From Eurosta solidaginis (Eukaryota; Arthropoda; Insecta; Diptera; Tephritidae), in contig NC_090321.1 in NCBI RefSeq assembly GCF_040869045.1, forward strand, positions 182,189,596-182,253,595: a DNA stretch of 64,000 nucleotides. The letters are read 5' to 3'. This document shows positions 11,571 through 22,745 of the stretch, piece by piece. The stretch's first letter is position 1; every line of letters begins with the position of its first letter. The position numbers and the translations under genes were made by a program. The notes beneath the pieces are model-generated. The model searched no databases and had not been told where the DNA came from. It was given only the letters and a program-made list of their open reading frames with translations.

Positions 11571-11619
11571 TTACAATGCTCCAATAAACCTTTTTTTAAA
11601 AGTATTAAAGTTATTACTA
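11571..11619 (-). pseudogene. C-terminal end of the LINE reverse transcriptase protein
   Basis: Joining across the mariner insertion and removing one TA gives a continuous reading from NELPNHIKS into SNNFNTFKKRFIGAL and then a stop codon. Such a tail is usual for these LINE proteins. It shows that the mariner entered an intact LINE frame. Confidence 0.65.
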
Positions 11620-11755
11620 ACGTATGGTGAATGAAATCTGAACAAACGTATTAACAAAACAAAGTATGAAATGATATTTGTTTTATTTAAAGTAAATTTA
11701 TTTTAATATCTAGGTATATAAGATAAATTTATAAATAAATATTTGCTCCATTACG

Positions 11756-12705
11756 GTTTGCTTTTCGTATTTTTTCCGGAAATTTCCTCATTGATTCTTG
11801 ATTTCCTTTTGTATCGATGTTTTTAAGCTCCTTTTTGATTTTATTAACTAAATAAGTCGTGTTTTTTGCAGGCTATCCTTCGCCATAAACACGCCTATTA
11901 AAATTTCTCCAAAAAGTTTCAATTGGTCTCAGATGGGGGAACGTTTTGGGGGGTTCTACTTTTTAGGTACAAATTCAGTTTTCCGGCTATGTACGTCCCT
12001 TAGCTTGCTTTTTGCATAATGTGAAGATGCAAATCCAGCCGGAACACTAATTTTCCCCTTTTTAATACATTTTTGAAATTCTGGAATGCATTTCTCTATA
12101 TAAGACTGAGCATAAACGGCTAAACTACCCTTGAAAGATACGGGCTCACTTATTCCACGCTCGCTGATTGTTAGCCAAAACAAAACTTTCCAGGGAAATT
12201 TAGTATTTTGAATATATATCACTTTGTCGAAAGATTTTCGTTTTTTGGACTCTCATCGTCCATAACGCATTTGTAAGTTGAAGATGTGGAAAAATATTTT
12301 TGCGAAAGTAGCCGCAACCTGGATTTAATTGTTTGTGTCTGCTTTTCTGTAGTAGCTGGTTTCGATTTTCTTTCTTTAATTTTTATATTCATAGCTTCCA
12401 AATAATATTTAATAGCATTCTTATCAACTTGGTGTTTTTGTCCGAGCTGACGGAACGGTTTTGCTTTGCGCCCCACTGTACCTGCTTTCAACCTTTCACT
12501 TACTTTACTGTCTTGTAAATTGCATTTTTTGTCTGAACCTTTTTTCGAGATATGCTTTTATTATCTCTGAAAAGCCTAATAGTCTTATATATGGATGTTA
12601 TCTTAAATCCCATGTCCCTAAAATGCAGAAATATTACGTTTTTGCTTTTGTCAGGATTATTTTCATAAAATTTCCAAATTGATTCGCTCCACTAAAACTC
12701 GTTCA
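11756..12705 (-). pseudogene. Mariner-like (IS630/Tc1) transposase, decayed
   Basis: Reading on the minus strand gives an N-terminal HTH region (IWKFYENNPDKSKNVIFLHF, then RQLGQKHQVDKNAIKYYLEA). The first catalytic Asp region follows (YKCVMDDES). Next come KFPWKVLFWLTISERGISEP, the ASSHYAKSKLR block around the second Asp, and a C-terminal HLRPIETFWRNFNRRVYGEG containing the last acidic residue. In the second block the expected WPDLASSHYA reads VPAGFASSHYA, so the catalytic Asp is lost. At least three frameshifts and a TAG after RRVYGEG also break it. The element is dead. Confidence 0.75.
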
Positions 12706-12745
12706 AGACATTTTGACTACTAATGGTGGCCTCATATAAATAATA

Positions 12746-13167
12746 GGGGGACTCACGAAAGCATATAAACTTATAAGGTGTAAAATTATATCCATTAACA
12801 CACGCTGCTATATGAACGCACCTAGTAATACTATTGATAAACTTGATTGTTTATCAGCTGTGTTATTGCCAAACAAAATTACTTTGATTGTTATACAAAT
12901 TAAAAAATGCCAAGATTAAGTGAAACATCAAAACTAAAACGCCTTAACTTGCTGATGGTGGAGATTTCTGATGAAAATGCCTGCTGCAATGTCTGCAAGG
13001 TTGCATTCCTTTGAGTTTACCGCATTTACACAATGAAATGCGCGAGTAAATTTATACAAATTGTGTAAATGATTTTTCATACAAAATTTGACAGCTCGTT
13101 TACGCACTAGATAAATTTATACGTTTATACACTTTATAAGGCATTTATACGGTTATATGAGTCGCCC
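12746..13167. mobile_element. MITE with GGGGGACTCA / GGGCGACTCA ends
   Basis: Imperfect inverted ends of about 40 bp (GGGGGACTCACGAAAGCATA at left, GGGCGACTCATATAACCGTA inverted at right) are flanked by TA on both sides. It lies inside the mariner element upstream of the transposase and has no protein of its own. The family is not recognised. Confidence 0.55.
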
Positions 13168-13710
13168 TAATTTTTACGCGAAAATGTCACAAAGATGTCC
13201 CGTTAATTTTATGCACTGAAATTTGTTTTTAATAAATTAGGGGTACTTAGTTTTTCTGTTTCCAAGTTTTGTTCGGATTTCATTCACCATACGTTACTTT
13301 TTATGTGATTAGGAAGTTCATTGAAATATTTCAGGCCCTTATAAAATATATTTTGCTTGTCCACTTCTGTTTTGAAAAAAGGTAATATAAAATTGTTGTT
13401 TTCTCTGATTACGTATGAATGTGCATCATTTACATATATAAGTTTTTCGTTGAGGTATGTTGGTAATCTACCATGTTTGATATTAAATACAAATTTCATA
13501 CTGTGGTAGAATATAAGCTGTTTTATACTCAACCAGTTTAGTGCTCCTATCATGTTATTAATGGGAGTACCGTACCTCATGTTTAATATAAATCTCATAG
13601 CTTTATTTTGCATAACTTGTAGCTTATCTACCTGAGTTTCATTGGCAATAAAGAATATTGTGGGCCAATATATGAAATGCGGCTCTATGATGGATTTATA
13701 CAATTTCCTA

Positions 13711-14190
13711 CAAAAATCGCGAGTACTCCATGCATGCATGTATGGAGTACTCGCTATGGACCAACCGAGTACTCCAAAATTAACCACAATTCATACAAAA
13801 AATATGGTCCAATTAACATTGCGGTGTCCTAGGACTGGACCATATCCCTGCAAAAATCGCGAGTACTCCATGCATGCATGTATGGAGTACTCGCTATGGA
13901 CCAACCGAGTGCTCCAAAATTAACCACAATTCATACAAAAAATATGGTCCAATTAACATTGTGATGTCCTAGGACTGGACCATATACTCCAGCTCCGCAT
14001 TACATCAGAGTAGTCCATGGAGTACCCACAGTCCAATAAACATCGCATAGTGATTACAATCGTTAAAAACGAGCAATGATCGGCTTACAACATGCTCGTG
14101 TAGAAACATGAGTTGGTCCATTGCTGCATTACAGTGGAGTATAATGGTAAGTACTCCAGTGGACCACATGATCCAACGATTTTTGCAGGG
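13711..14190. mobile_element. CCCTGCAAAAATCG MITE, with a partial tandem duplicate
   Basis: A complete unit (about 13848-14190) begins CCCTGCAAAAATCGCGAG and ends CGATTTTTGCAGGG. In front of it, 13711-13847 repeats its first 138 bp nearly unchanged. The unit matches 14407-14751 in inverted order. Internal palindromes such as GAGTACTCCATGCATGCATG are prominent. No target duplication is visible, consistent with the reverse transcriptase deletion at this site. Confidence 0.75.
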
Positions 14191-14406
14191 TTCGAGCAAT
14201 GCGTCACCCACAAACAGCCTTATTTTACTATGTTTAAGCGCCGAAGATATATCATTTATATATATGTTAAATAGGACCGGTGCCAAAACCGATCCTTGTG
14301 GCAATCCTATTCCTGTCAATACTTCATCCGAGACAACCGACTCAATGGCTGTTTTTGTCTTCGGTTACACAAAAAGCTCTGAAACCACTGCAGCTCATTG
14401 CCCCTA

Positions 14407-14751
14407 CCCTGCAAAAATCGTTGGACCATGTGGTCCACTGGAGTACTTACCATTCTACTCCACTGTAATGCAGCGATGGACCAACTCATGTTTCTACACG
14501 AACATGTTGTAAGCCGATCATTGCTCGTTTTTAACGATTGTAATCACTACACGATGTTTATTGGACTGTGGGTACTCCATGGATTACTCTGATGTAATGC
14601 GGAGCTGGAGTATATGGTCCGGTCCCAGGACATCGCAATGTTAATTGGACCATATTTTTTGTATGAATTGTGGTTAATTTTGGAGCACTCGCTTGGTCCA
14701 TAGCGAGTACTCGATACATGCATGCATGGAGTACTTGCGATTTTTGCAGGG
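14407..14751. mobile_element. CCCTGCAAAAATCG MITE, complete, with TA duplication
   Basis: The 345 bp element has 14 bp inverted ends CCCTGCAAAAATCG and TA on both sides (14405-14406, 14752-14753). Removing the element and one TA restores the LINE frame EKIGIRGNELQWF. The first ten bases of its ends equal those of the transposon at 1676-10935. Confidence 0.9.
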
Positions 14752-15502
14752 TAATTCCAATTTTTTCTAATCTTTTAATCATTATATTTCTGTCTATAGT
14801 TTCAAATGCTCGCTTTAAGTCGATAAAAACCGCAAGTATACTTTTCTTTTGATTTAGTTCTTCTTTCCAACTCGATATTACGTAATTTAAAGCCGTTTCA
14901 CAAGAGCGCCCTTCTCTGAAACCGGATTGTTCTTTAATTAGTATTTTATTTATTTCCAAGTAGCTCACGAGCTGATTTTTTACTACTGTTTCTAGAATTT
15001 TTCGTGTTGATCGGTCTAAGATCTTCTGCCATTAATGAATTTTTCACCTTCTTTATTGGTACTATTGTTGATATTTTCCATGCGTCGGTCACTATTCCCT
15101 CTAATAATGATTTATTTATGATATCCGCATAGAAATGGCCCATGTAAGACACCGAATCTTTAGTTACTCCTTCTGATAGTAAGTTTGTCCCTCCGATTTT
15201 ATTTTTTAACCTTTTAGCTACCAATGTGACATCATCAACCGTAACTTCTTGGAATTTCAGACATGTGCTAACCCTTTTTTGCACACTGTCGCCACTATCA
15301 AAAGTTTCGATTTCTCGATTTATATCAACAATACTATCAACAAAGAAGGAGTTCAATGCTTTAGCTATATCTTCTGGTGTTTCATATGTTATACCATTTA
15401 CAATCACTGTCAGGATATTGTCTCGCACCTCAGTTAAGTTTACTGCTTGCTTAAGGTGTTTCCACACTAATCTATCAGAGGAATTTAAGGCGATATTTTT
15501 CT

Positions 15503-16341
15503 CTATATACTTAATTTTTTAATTTTGAGTAGTTTCTTATAATACTTTGCAAACGTATTATATTCCGAAAATTCACCTTGTGAGTGCAATTGGATTTTTA
15601 ATTTGTTAATTTCGGTCAGCTCATGATCGTACCACTTATTTCTCAACCTGACTATTATGTAGTGTTCTGATGTTAATAAACCCATGCAGTGTGATAAGCA
15701 GGTATTTATGTATTCAACCGAGTCATTGACATGCATATCTTTCAATACGCTGAAATCATAGTTTCTTAAGAAGTAAATGAGGTTATCAGCAGAATAGTTC
15801 TTCCAACACATTGTGGGTATCACTCTCCGCAGAGGATTTGAATTACACACTTTGAAAGCAAAAGAAATGGTTTCGTGATCAGAAATTCTGTGATCTTCAA
15901 GATTAGTACAGGATAGTACATCAGCATCTGCATATAACAGATCTATTCTCGTTTGTGACCTCTCAGCAATCCTTGTATTGAAGTTTACCATTTGCCTCAT
16001 CGCGTTAATGTTAAAATCCCCTCATTCAAGTTTATGTTAAAATTCCCTATTAACAAGGAGTTTGTACCACTATCCAGTTCCTCAGAAAGTATAGCTTCTA
16101 AGTGATTTAAAAATTCGATACCACTAGAGCTTGGATAATGGTACAACACACCTATTTGCCATTTAATGTCGAACTTTTTTAATTTAATTATAGCACTCCA
16201 AACATTTAAATCAATAGATCTATTATACCTGACTTTGTACTCGCTACCTTTTTTTTTATTTAAGACTACACCACCTGTGTATCTGCTATGAGAATCGCAA
16301 CGAACCCTGGACTCATTCGTCGGCAACGCAAAGTCGGTCAC
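15503..16341 (-). pseudogene. LINE AP-type endonuclease, decayed
   Basis: Minus-strand segments include RVRCDSHSRYTGGVVLNKKK, then LLIGNFNINLNEG (the G-D-F-N box with Asp changed to Asn) and, after a frame change near 16000, QTRIDLLYADADVLSC and HRISDHETISFAF. The S-D-H box is intact. This is the endonuclease that nicks the target in LINE insertion. The changed box and frameshift show it is inactive. The N-terminal part is missing at the junction with the LINE on the other strand. Confidence 0.7.
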
Positions 16342-17050
16342 TGAATGCCGCAGATCTCTTAACGAGATGGCTCAGCACTTAAGTATCAGCCTTATATGGG
16401 TACCAGGGCACAGGGATATTGAAGGCAACTGCAGAGCAGACGAGGTGGCCAGAAGACTCACCACCGACCATATCCTTCCGGGAAATGATTCGGTAGGTAT
16501 ACCCATGGCCACTTTCAGGCTTCGTGTGAACACAAGCACTATAAGAATTGCAAATGGACTATGGTCAGCCATATCGTCATGTGAGACATCCAGGCTAACC
16601 TGGCCCTCATATGACAAGGGGCGCACAGGAGCGGTTCTGATTTTAAACAAATCAGTTCTATCGTCCCTGATAAGGCTTCTAACAGGGCATTGTTTAATAG
16701 GCACGCATGGTGCTAGAATGGGGGCAACGACCTTTGACTATTGTCGCAGCTGCAGATGTACAGAAGAGGAGGAGAGTGTCCAGCACCTTCTCTGTCATTG
16801 TCCAGCGCTTAGTAGGCGTAGGTTGGCCATCCTTGGTAAACCTTTTCTACAGGACCTTGCTGAGGTCTCTAGCTATGAAGTCAAGGCTCTAGCAAAATAT
16901 ATAATTTCCACGAAGTGGTTTGACTCGCTTTAGGCAGAGTAGGGGTCCTCTTCGAGACCGTATAGGGTATTACAATGGGCCCATTGGTGGCCTAAGTAGT
17001 GAGTTGTTACCATAGTGTCCAGCTCAGCCCTTGCAACCTAACCTAACCTA
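16320..17050 (+). mobile_element. 5'-truncated LINE of an RNase H-bearing clade
   Basis: The coding part starts abruptly inside RNase H (AKSVTECRRSLNEM). It is followed by about 110 bp of 3' UTR and ends in repeated AACCT units near 17036-17050. Abrupt 5' truncation and a simple-repeat tail are typical of R1/LOA/I-type LINEs. It abuts the endonuclease end of the minus-strand LINE. Confidence 0.75.
16367..16933 (+). pseudogene. RNase H and zinc-knuckle end of a LINE polyprotein
   Basis: The frame is open to its natural stop. It holds ISLIWVPGHRDIEGNCRADE, the last RNase H motif with its His and Asp. About 90 residues later comes a Cys/His cluster, CRSCRCTEEEESVQHLLCHC, followed by PALSRRR. 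This cluster is the usual C-terminus of such LINE proteins. The reading is also open upstream of the first ATG, into ECRRSLNE. The fragment therefore began as an internal part of ORF2 and is not a gene of its own. Confidence 0.8.
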
Positions 17051-17598
17051 CAGTCTAAATACCCCTATAATATACATATATTTGCTTAGAGTGTTCTATT
17101 TTATGTGCTTTGTTTTTTAAATTTTTTTATGGAAAACAATGGAAACAACTTATAAATTACATCGAATACGAAATACTTGTCTTGCCATCTATATTTTGGA
17201 TTTAAAAGAGTATCGAAAAATGTAATAACCAATTTCACACAATCACCAGTCTTAAAAAGATTGTGTGACTTCTATGATATCTACCATTATGTGGTTTTCG
17301 TTATCGATGGGTGTAATGTCGACGTGCAAAAAATGGTGCAACCTTCTATTCCATGACAGTAGGGTCTAAACACCAGATCTGAATCCGTCGAAAGAAATTA
17401 TTGAGTGCAATACATAGCTTTATAGTTATTCAGCTCCTTCAACCAAATTTTCAACCTTACCTACATGAGAAGAATCCTGCTACAAATATACTTACACATA
17501 TTTAGGAGATGAGGCTTTGGCAATCCCATGCTGCCTACGGAAAGATTGGGTTGAATGACCTATAAAGTTCCACATAGTGATTAGAAATTATAAAAATA
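17051..17598. other. No recognisable feature
   Basis: This is AT-rich sequence between the LINE tail and the Helitron end. I found no coding exon, tandem repeat or transposon end. Confidence 0.5.
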
Positions 17599-17659
17599 CT
17601 AGCGGGACCCCGGTGTTCTTCGCTACACCAATAGAAATATTGGAAAAAGAATACAATAT

Positions 17660-18187
17660 TGTTACGAATATTAGCAACACTAAAGGGTACTGTAGTCTCT
17701 AAGCCGATTCTAGGCAGTGACTTGTATGCACATAACCAAATTAATCATTATGTCTACACATATGTACGTACACGCAGCGGAGAAGCAACGCACAACAACA
17801 TGCATATATCTGAGAAAGTATGCAATTGTGCAAGTATAACTCACAAACACACGCGCATGAGCTGTGAGAGAAGCTATAAAAATTGTGCATCTGTAGTTAT
17901 AGCTGAGAAATGTAAAGCAGATAACCAACTAGTAGATTCTGGAAATGGAAGCGCCTAGAAGATGCGAACGAGAAATCATAGAGTGTAAAAGGCAGCAACA
18001 GTAGAGGCGCGACAATCATTTTGATTTAAGCATTCCATCTGTCGAGCAGTAGCAGTGTTATTTTTGAAAGTACTTTAATAAAGGCCATTTTGCATTATTG
18101 AATAGTGGTGTTATTTATTCAACAGTTTAGTGATTCGAACCTTAGCAGAAGATTTGAAATAAGCGGAATTGCAGTAAATTCGTTACA
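17660..18187 (+). mobile_element. Solo LTR inside the Helitron 3' end
   Basis: The segment starts TGTTACGAATATTAGCAACA and ends AATTCGTTACA, with ATAT on both sides (17656-17659, 18188-18191). It carries an AATAAAGG signal near 18079. It resembles the LTR at 1-634. A 4 bp ATAT target fits the 17.6/297-type preference among gypsy elements. Confidence 0.85.
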
Positions 18188-21100
18188 ATATTATAGAATT
18201 TGTTTAATCTTTATTTCAATTCTTAATCCAAAACATTTGGATACACTCCATTTTTCGTTTTTCCATCTGGGATATGAATAAACAAAAAATTTGGAATGCC
18301 TACTCTGGAACAGGCAGCGTATAGCTGTCCGTGCGAAAAGCACGGTTCCCCCATATTCAATCCGCATACTCGAAGCGTTTGTCCTTGCGCCCTCTTGACT
18401 GGCATAGCAAATGACAGGCGCACTGCAAATTGCAAACGCTTGAATTCAAATGGAATATCTGTTGGTATCAGTGGGATTCGCGGTATAAGCACAATTTCAC
18501 CTTTCGCTTTGCCGGTCAGTATTGTTGCTTCAATTAAATTCGTCATCAACTTTTTTACATTCAGTCTTGTTCCATTACACAATTTTGGTGCATTTAAATT
18601 GCGTAATAAAATAGCTCAACCTTCAAATTTAAACAATGCGGTGGCATACCAGATGGTTCCAATGAGTTAAAAAATTCAACTGCATAATTCACTGCATCAT
18701 CTTGATTCATTGCGCTATCCACTGACTTGTATGTTGTCACCACACCTCGCAATTTTTTCAGAATGTGATGATTGATTTCATTGACATGTACATTTTTTGG
18801 TGCCAGTATTGCGCGTTCTCTCAACCAATCCTGATTCATGTAATTTTGAACAATATTTGGAAACACTCGTTCAATTAATTTCTCTTTTGATTGGATATTT
18901 GTACAAAAATGGTTTGGCAATGTAATCAAACCATTTGCTTTGTCGATTGGAATTTTGCCATTTCCGATCTCTAACAATTGCTTCGAAAACTGCTCTGCAG
19001 AGTGATCATTGTGCAACTGAGCACGCATGTTTATGTGTAATGTTAATTTTTTCACGTATCGCCACAAAAGGGAAGACTTCAAACATGCATTGATCTCATC
19101 TGCCGGTGTTGATAGTGGAATTACGGGAAATGTTTGTCGAAAGTCACCTGACAATAAAATTAAAGCACCACCAAAAAGCCTTCAGTTTCCACGTAAATCT
19201 TGCATCGTTCGATATAATGCTTCCAATGATTTTTTGCTTGTCATTGTACACTCATCCCATGGAATGACCGCTGCTTGTTGCAAAACTTTTGCCATCGCTG
19301 AATTTTTGGATATGTTACAGGTTGAAGTTTCAACCACCTGTATATTCAATGGCAATTTTAAAGCTGAATGAGCTGTTTGTCCTCCATCCAATAAAGTTGC
19401 AGTAATTGCAGAAGAAGCGAGTGCCAAAGCAATTTTCTGTTGCGATCGAATAGTTGCTAAAATCAATGAAATCACAAATGTTTTTCCCCCGCTGCCAGGT
19501 GCATCCAAAAAATATAATCCACCAGTGTTATCAGAAAGAGCTTGCATGATTTTGTCATATATATCCTTTTGTTGATTTTTCAATTTGGTGATGTTGGATT
19601 GAACAAATGTACGTAAATCGTCACAATCGAATTGTTGTTCACGCTTCAACTCTCGATCAAATAAATCATGCATTGGACGATTTGGTGAAATCAAAGCTAA
19701 CTGCCCCAATGCTTTATTGGCAAGCGAAAGACACATATCTTCAATTATTATCCAAGCTTCATTGTAAATTTCCAATGTAAACAGCAAATCAGGATCCATT
19801 GCTCTACGACGCATCCGAATTAAAATATCTTCAGTCATGTAATCTTTATATTTATTCCACAATTCAATTGGATTTTCTGGCATGCATGTTGATATTATAA
19901 TCGAAAATATCATTCGTATTTGCTGTGGATGAGATGAAATCGATGCATCATGAAGTGTTGCGTCCCAATAAGTGTCATCTTCTCTGGCAAATGTGTCGAT
20001 TTCACACAATTGAAAAAAAGCAGTTAAAGTAGTTGCTGGTGGTTGTGCTGCTCTCTGCTGTACATTCTCAGTAGTGAAATAAACTCGTTGACCATTCTCC
20101 AGATGAACTGCCAAATGGACAACAACAGGATTTCTTTCGTTCAAAGGAAACGAAAAGATACGCCAAACTGCTTCATTACTGCTTATGTATCGCCCCATTT
20201 GATATTGAGTGATTTCATCATTTCTATTTTCACCATCTACTCTAAAACAGCCATATCACTTCCTTTATTGACATATTTACAAATGTATTTGATAGACTTT
20301 ACTGAGTTACAGTACTCAACATTTATGTGAGCCTGAAAAACTTTTGACAGTATCGGTGAATATGGCACGACCCAACGATTGTCAACTTCGATGTCTTGAT
20401 TGCGCACTCTTATTATCGCCGTTTTACCATTATTTTCAAATGATCCACGTCGATACAATGGATAGTCATTGCCTGTTATGGTATCGGAAACTAATGCTCT
20501 CTGATACCGCTTTGAACATTTCCCATCGATCATTCATGGTGAATTCATATTTATTTCACCGCATGGACCGTGAATCATGTTTTTTGTTACCACTTCAAAT
20601 AATTCTGGATCGATGGTTTGATCTGGTATTTCGGCTGATATGACGCTATCATTCTCGTCCGGTGTTATTTTACGTACCAGCCATATCAATATCTGTGCGT
20701 GTGGCAAACCTCTTTTTTGCCATTCAATCGAGTACATTCAACATTGTACCTTCCCAGAAACGCTTAATTTCACAATTAATTTCATCAGTGCCTTCAATTT
20801 TTGTCGGAATACACGTACTGTAACATCGTGACGAACTGTTGGTGACTGACCGTCGAACAAATTATTTTTTATATCGTTCCACATCGGATTACACGTAAAA
20901 GTGATGAAAAGATCTGGTCGGCCGTATTTTCGAACATATGACATAGCATCTTGTGCATATTCGTGCATGTTGCGTGGACTACCAATATAAGAAGCTGTTA
21001 ATATCGTCAGACGTCCGATATAATTCCCATTTGCATCATTCGCTATTGCATCTTGCAAATGTATGTACTCTTCAGATCGCAATTTGGCTTAATTGAATCG

Positions 21101-21261
21101 GATGAAATTGAGACGTTCAGTTTAAATGTTTGCATACATGTCTACAATGTATTAGTGAAAAAGTTTACCACACCTCAGAATGTAATTTTGTTCTTGTGCA
21201 CGAATCATCAATCGATAAGAATAATAATTCATCGCCCTAACTTTCTTTTGAACATCTCGAC

Positions 21262-21340
21262 CTGTACAAAATTTGTTCATTCGATTTTAAATTTTAGTTT
21301 TTATTTAATATCTGATTAATATAATTAGTATATTATTTAC
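21262..21340 (-). other. 79 bp intron in the Helitron Rep gene
   Basis: Reading DPETG on the minus strand, the sequence runs into GTAAATAATATACTAATTAT, an AT-rich stretch, and TTTTGTACAG. The frame resumes as GRDVQKKVRAMNYYSYRLMI. Removing 79 bases joins the halves in frame at a glycine codon. ACTAAT can serve as branch site. Confidence 0.7.
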
Positions 21341-21354
21341 CGGTTTCTGGATCT

Positions 21355-21719
21355 AAAAAAAAAAAAAATAAATGTAAGGCGCGATAACCTCCGAAGAGAT
21401 CTAAGGCCGAGCTTCTCTTCCAATTTGCGTCGTGCTCCTCTTGATTTTCTCTACAAATTGGCCGGACGGGACCTACATGTTTTATGCCGACTCCGAACGG
21501 CATCTGCAAGGCAGATGAGTTTTCACTGAGAGCTTTTCATGGTAGAAATACACCCGGAGCGCTTGCCAAACACTGCCGAGGGGCGACCCCGCTTAGAAAA
21601 ATTTTCTTCTAATTGAAAAACCTTATTTCTAAAATTTTAATGTTGCTTTGCCCGGGGTGTGAACCCAGGGCACACGGTGTGGTAGGCGGAGCACGCTACC
21701 ATCACACCACGGTGGCCGC
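21355..21719 (-). mobile_element. tRNA-derived SINE inside the Helitron gene
   Basis: Read on the minus strand, the head is a tRNA-like promoter: TGGTGTGATGGTAGCGTGC as A box and GGGTTCACACCCC as B box. A body of about 280 bp and a tail of A/T follow (a run of A at 21355-21368 on plus). It is about 90% alike over its whole length to 61321-61674. No duplication flanks it; codons of the host gene are missing instead. Confidence 0.85.
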
Positions 21720-22745
21720 CACGGTGAAGCTCCGAAACACGCTGTAATTGTTCATTTCTACGATGAAGTACAATATCGTGGGATTGAAACTGATCGCCAA
21801 CAACTACAATTCCCACTTCATCAATCGTCGGTAGATTAAATCTTCCGGCATGCTCACCAAAAGGCGTTTTATCCGCTCTGATTATGATTTTGTGATTATC
21901 AGATGGCATACGATCGAGAGCGGTTTTGAACAATTTCACCAATTTATTGTTCTGATGAAAAATCTTTGGAGATCGCAAATAATCGCTCGTTTTGTATGTG
22001 AGCCAATTGTGCAACGTTCATCCAACTCACGATTTTCATCTCCCATAAAATATATTTGCAAAAATTTATAGTTAGCGTCAGGAAATGGTAACAATGCACC
22101 CGCTCGATGATAAATCTGGTATGCAGTGTAATTTGGCGTTGGATCAGAATCCTTAAAAACATTGTAGAAACTGTTACTTAGATCTACAGAACAATTAGAT
22201 ATTCCACATGAAGTAATCACCTTAAATGTTGGCATAAAATTGTCTCTTATAATTTTTGTAGCACCAAAAGAAGTCATTTGAAATGATGAATTGTATTCTT
22301 GTATATGATTCATAAAATGCTTCGACATTGGTGATCCTCCAAAAATCAATGAGTGCAATCGATCAGGTGGAGTTTCAAATGCCGGCAATTTCACTTTGCC
22401 ATTAGCACAACACATGCCAGCCATTTCACCCAGAAACTTAGCTGCTTCACAATGTGGACATATCGCACTCATTAATCCAATATATCCATGCATACTGTAA
22501 TCAATTTGTGGATCGTAATTAAAAGCAGCACGATACATATTTTCTAGAACACGACGTCGTATTTGTCTTGGTCGTGCTAATTTTCTTTGCCGCTGTGGTT
22601 CTACAGACCTATTTCGTGCATATCATCCACGTCGTATTTCATTTTGTTGTGACAGGTTATCAATACTTTGCGCTCTTCTTTGAAGTAACATTCTGTTAGC
22701 ACTACGCGTACGTCGACCGATATTTTGACGTCTGGCTCGAGGCAT

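Larger units (their letters stand above)
11620..13294 (-). mobile_element. Tc1/mariner-family element
   Basis: Inverted ends are ACGTATGGTGAATGAAATCT at 11620 and its near-complement ending at 13294, with TA on both sides (11618-11619, 13295-13296). The target is the LINE frame. The element is about 1.25 kb after removing the MITE at 12746-13167. It encodes one decayed transposase on the minus strand. Confidence 0.8.
13284..15467 (-). pseudogene. LINE reverse transcriptase, broken by MITEs
   Basis: Minus-strand segments follow the reverse transcriptase order. WKISTIVPIKKVKNSLMAED with DLRPIN comes first, then EQSGFREGRSCETALNYV, then AVFIDLKRAFETIDR. After the MITE at 14407-14751 come NELQWFQSFLCNRRQ, GIGLPQGSVLAPVLFNIYIN and RLFVGDALLE. 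The catalytic box reads FVGD where F/YADD is expected, so the active site is lost. After the second MITE block the thumb-like region resumes at LYKSIIEPHFIYWPTIFFIA and continues to NELPNHIKS. Roughly 80-100 residues between DALLE and LYKS are missing, so the insertion there went with a deletion. Confidence 0.75.
11531..16341 (-). mobile_element. LINE (endonuclease plus reverse transcriptase), interrupted three times
   Basis: On the minus strand the order is endonuclease (16341-15503), reverse transcriptase (15467-13284) and a C-terminal tail that resumes at 11619-11571. A mariner element separates the tail from the main body. Two sets of MITEs interrupt the reverse transcriptase. The domain order is that of Jockey/CR1-type LINEs without RNase H. 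The true 3' end is not marked by a clear tail, so the left limit is approximate. Confidence 0.65.
18223..22745 (-). pseudogene. Helitron Rep/helicase, decayed, with an intron
   Basis: On the minus strand the protein starts MPRARRQNIGRRTRSANRML at 22745 and has an in-frame TGA after EIRRG. The Helitron-like N domain follows (MYRAAFNYDPQIDYSMHGYI; PDLFITFTCNPMWNDIKNNL). The HUH nuclease box reads GLPHAQILIWL, with the second His changed to Gln. The paired-Tyr box is intact (IKYICKYVNKGSD). Pif1-type helicase motifs follow: DAPGSGGKTF (Walker A), PWDECTM (Walker B), MSGDFRQTFPV, PVKRAQGQTL and GQLYAACSRVG. There are several frameshifts and stops. A 79 bp GT-AG intron is at 21340-21262. A SINE at 21355-21719 replaced about 25-30 codons. 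The HUH change alone would end replication activity. Confidence 0.85.

Noticed and set aside
21661..21720. Possible functional tRNA gene on the minus strand
   Set aside because: The A and B boxes are those of a SINE head. The cloverleaf cannot be completed and the same head occurs at 61321.
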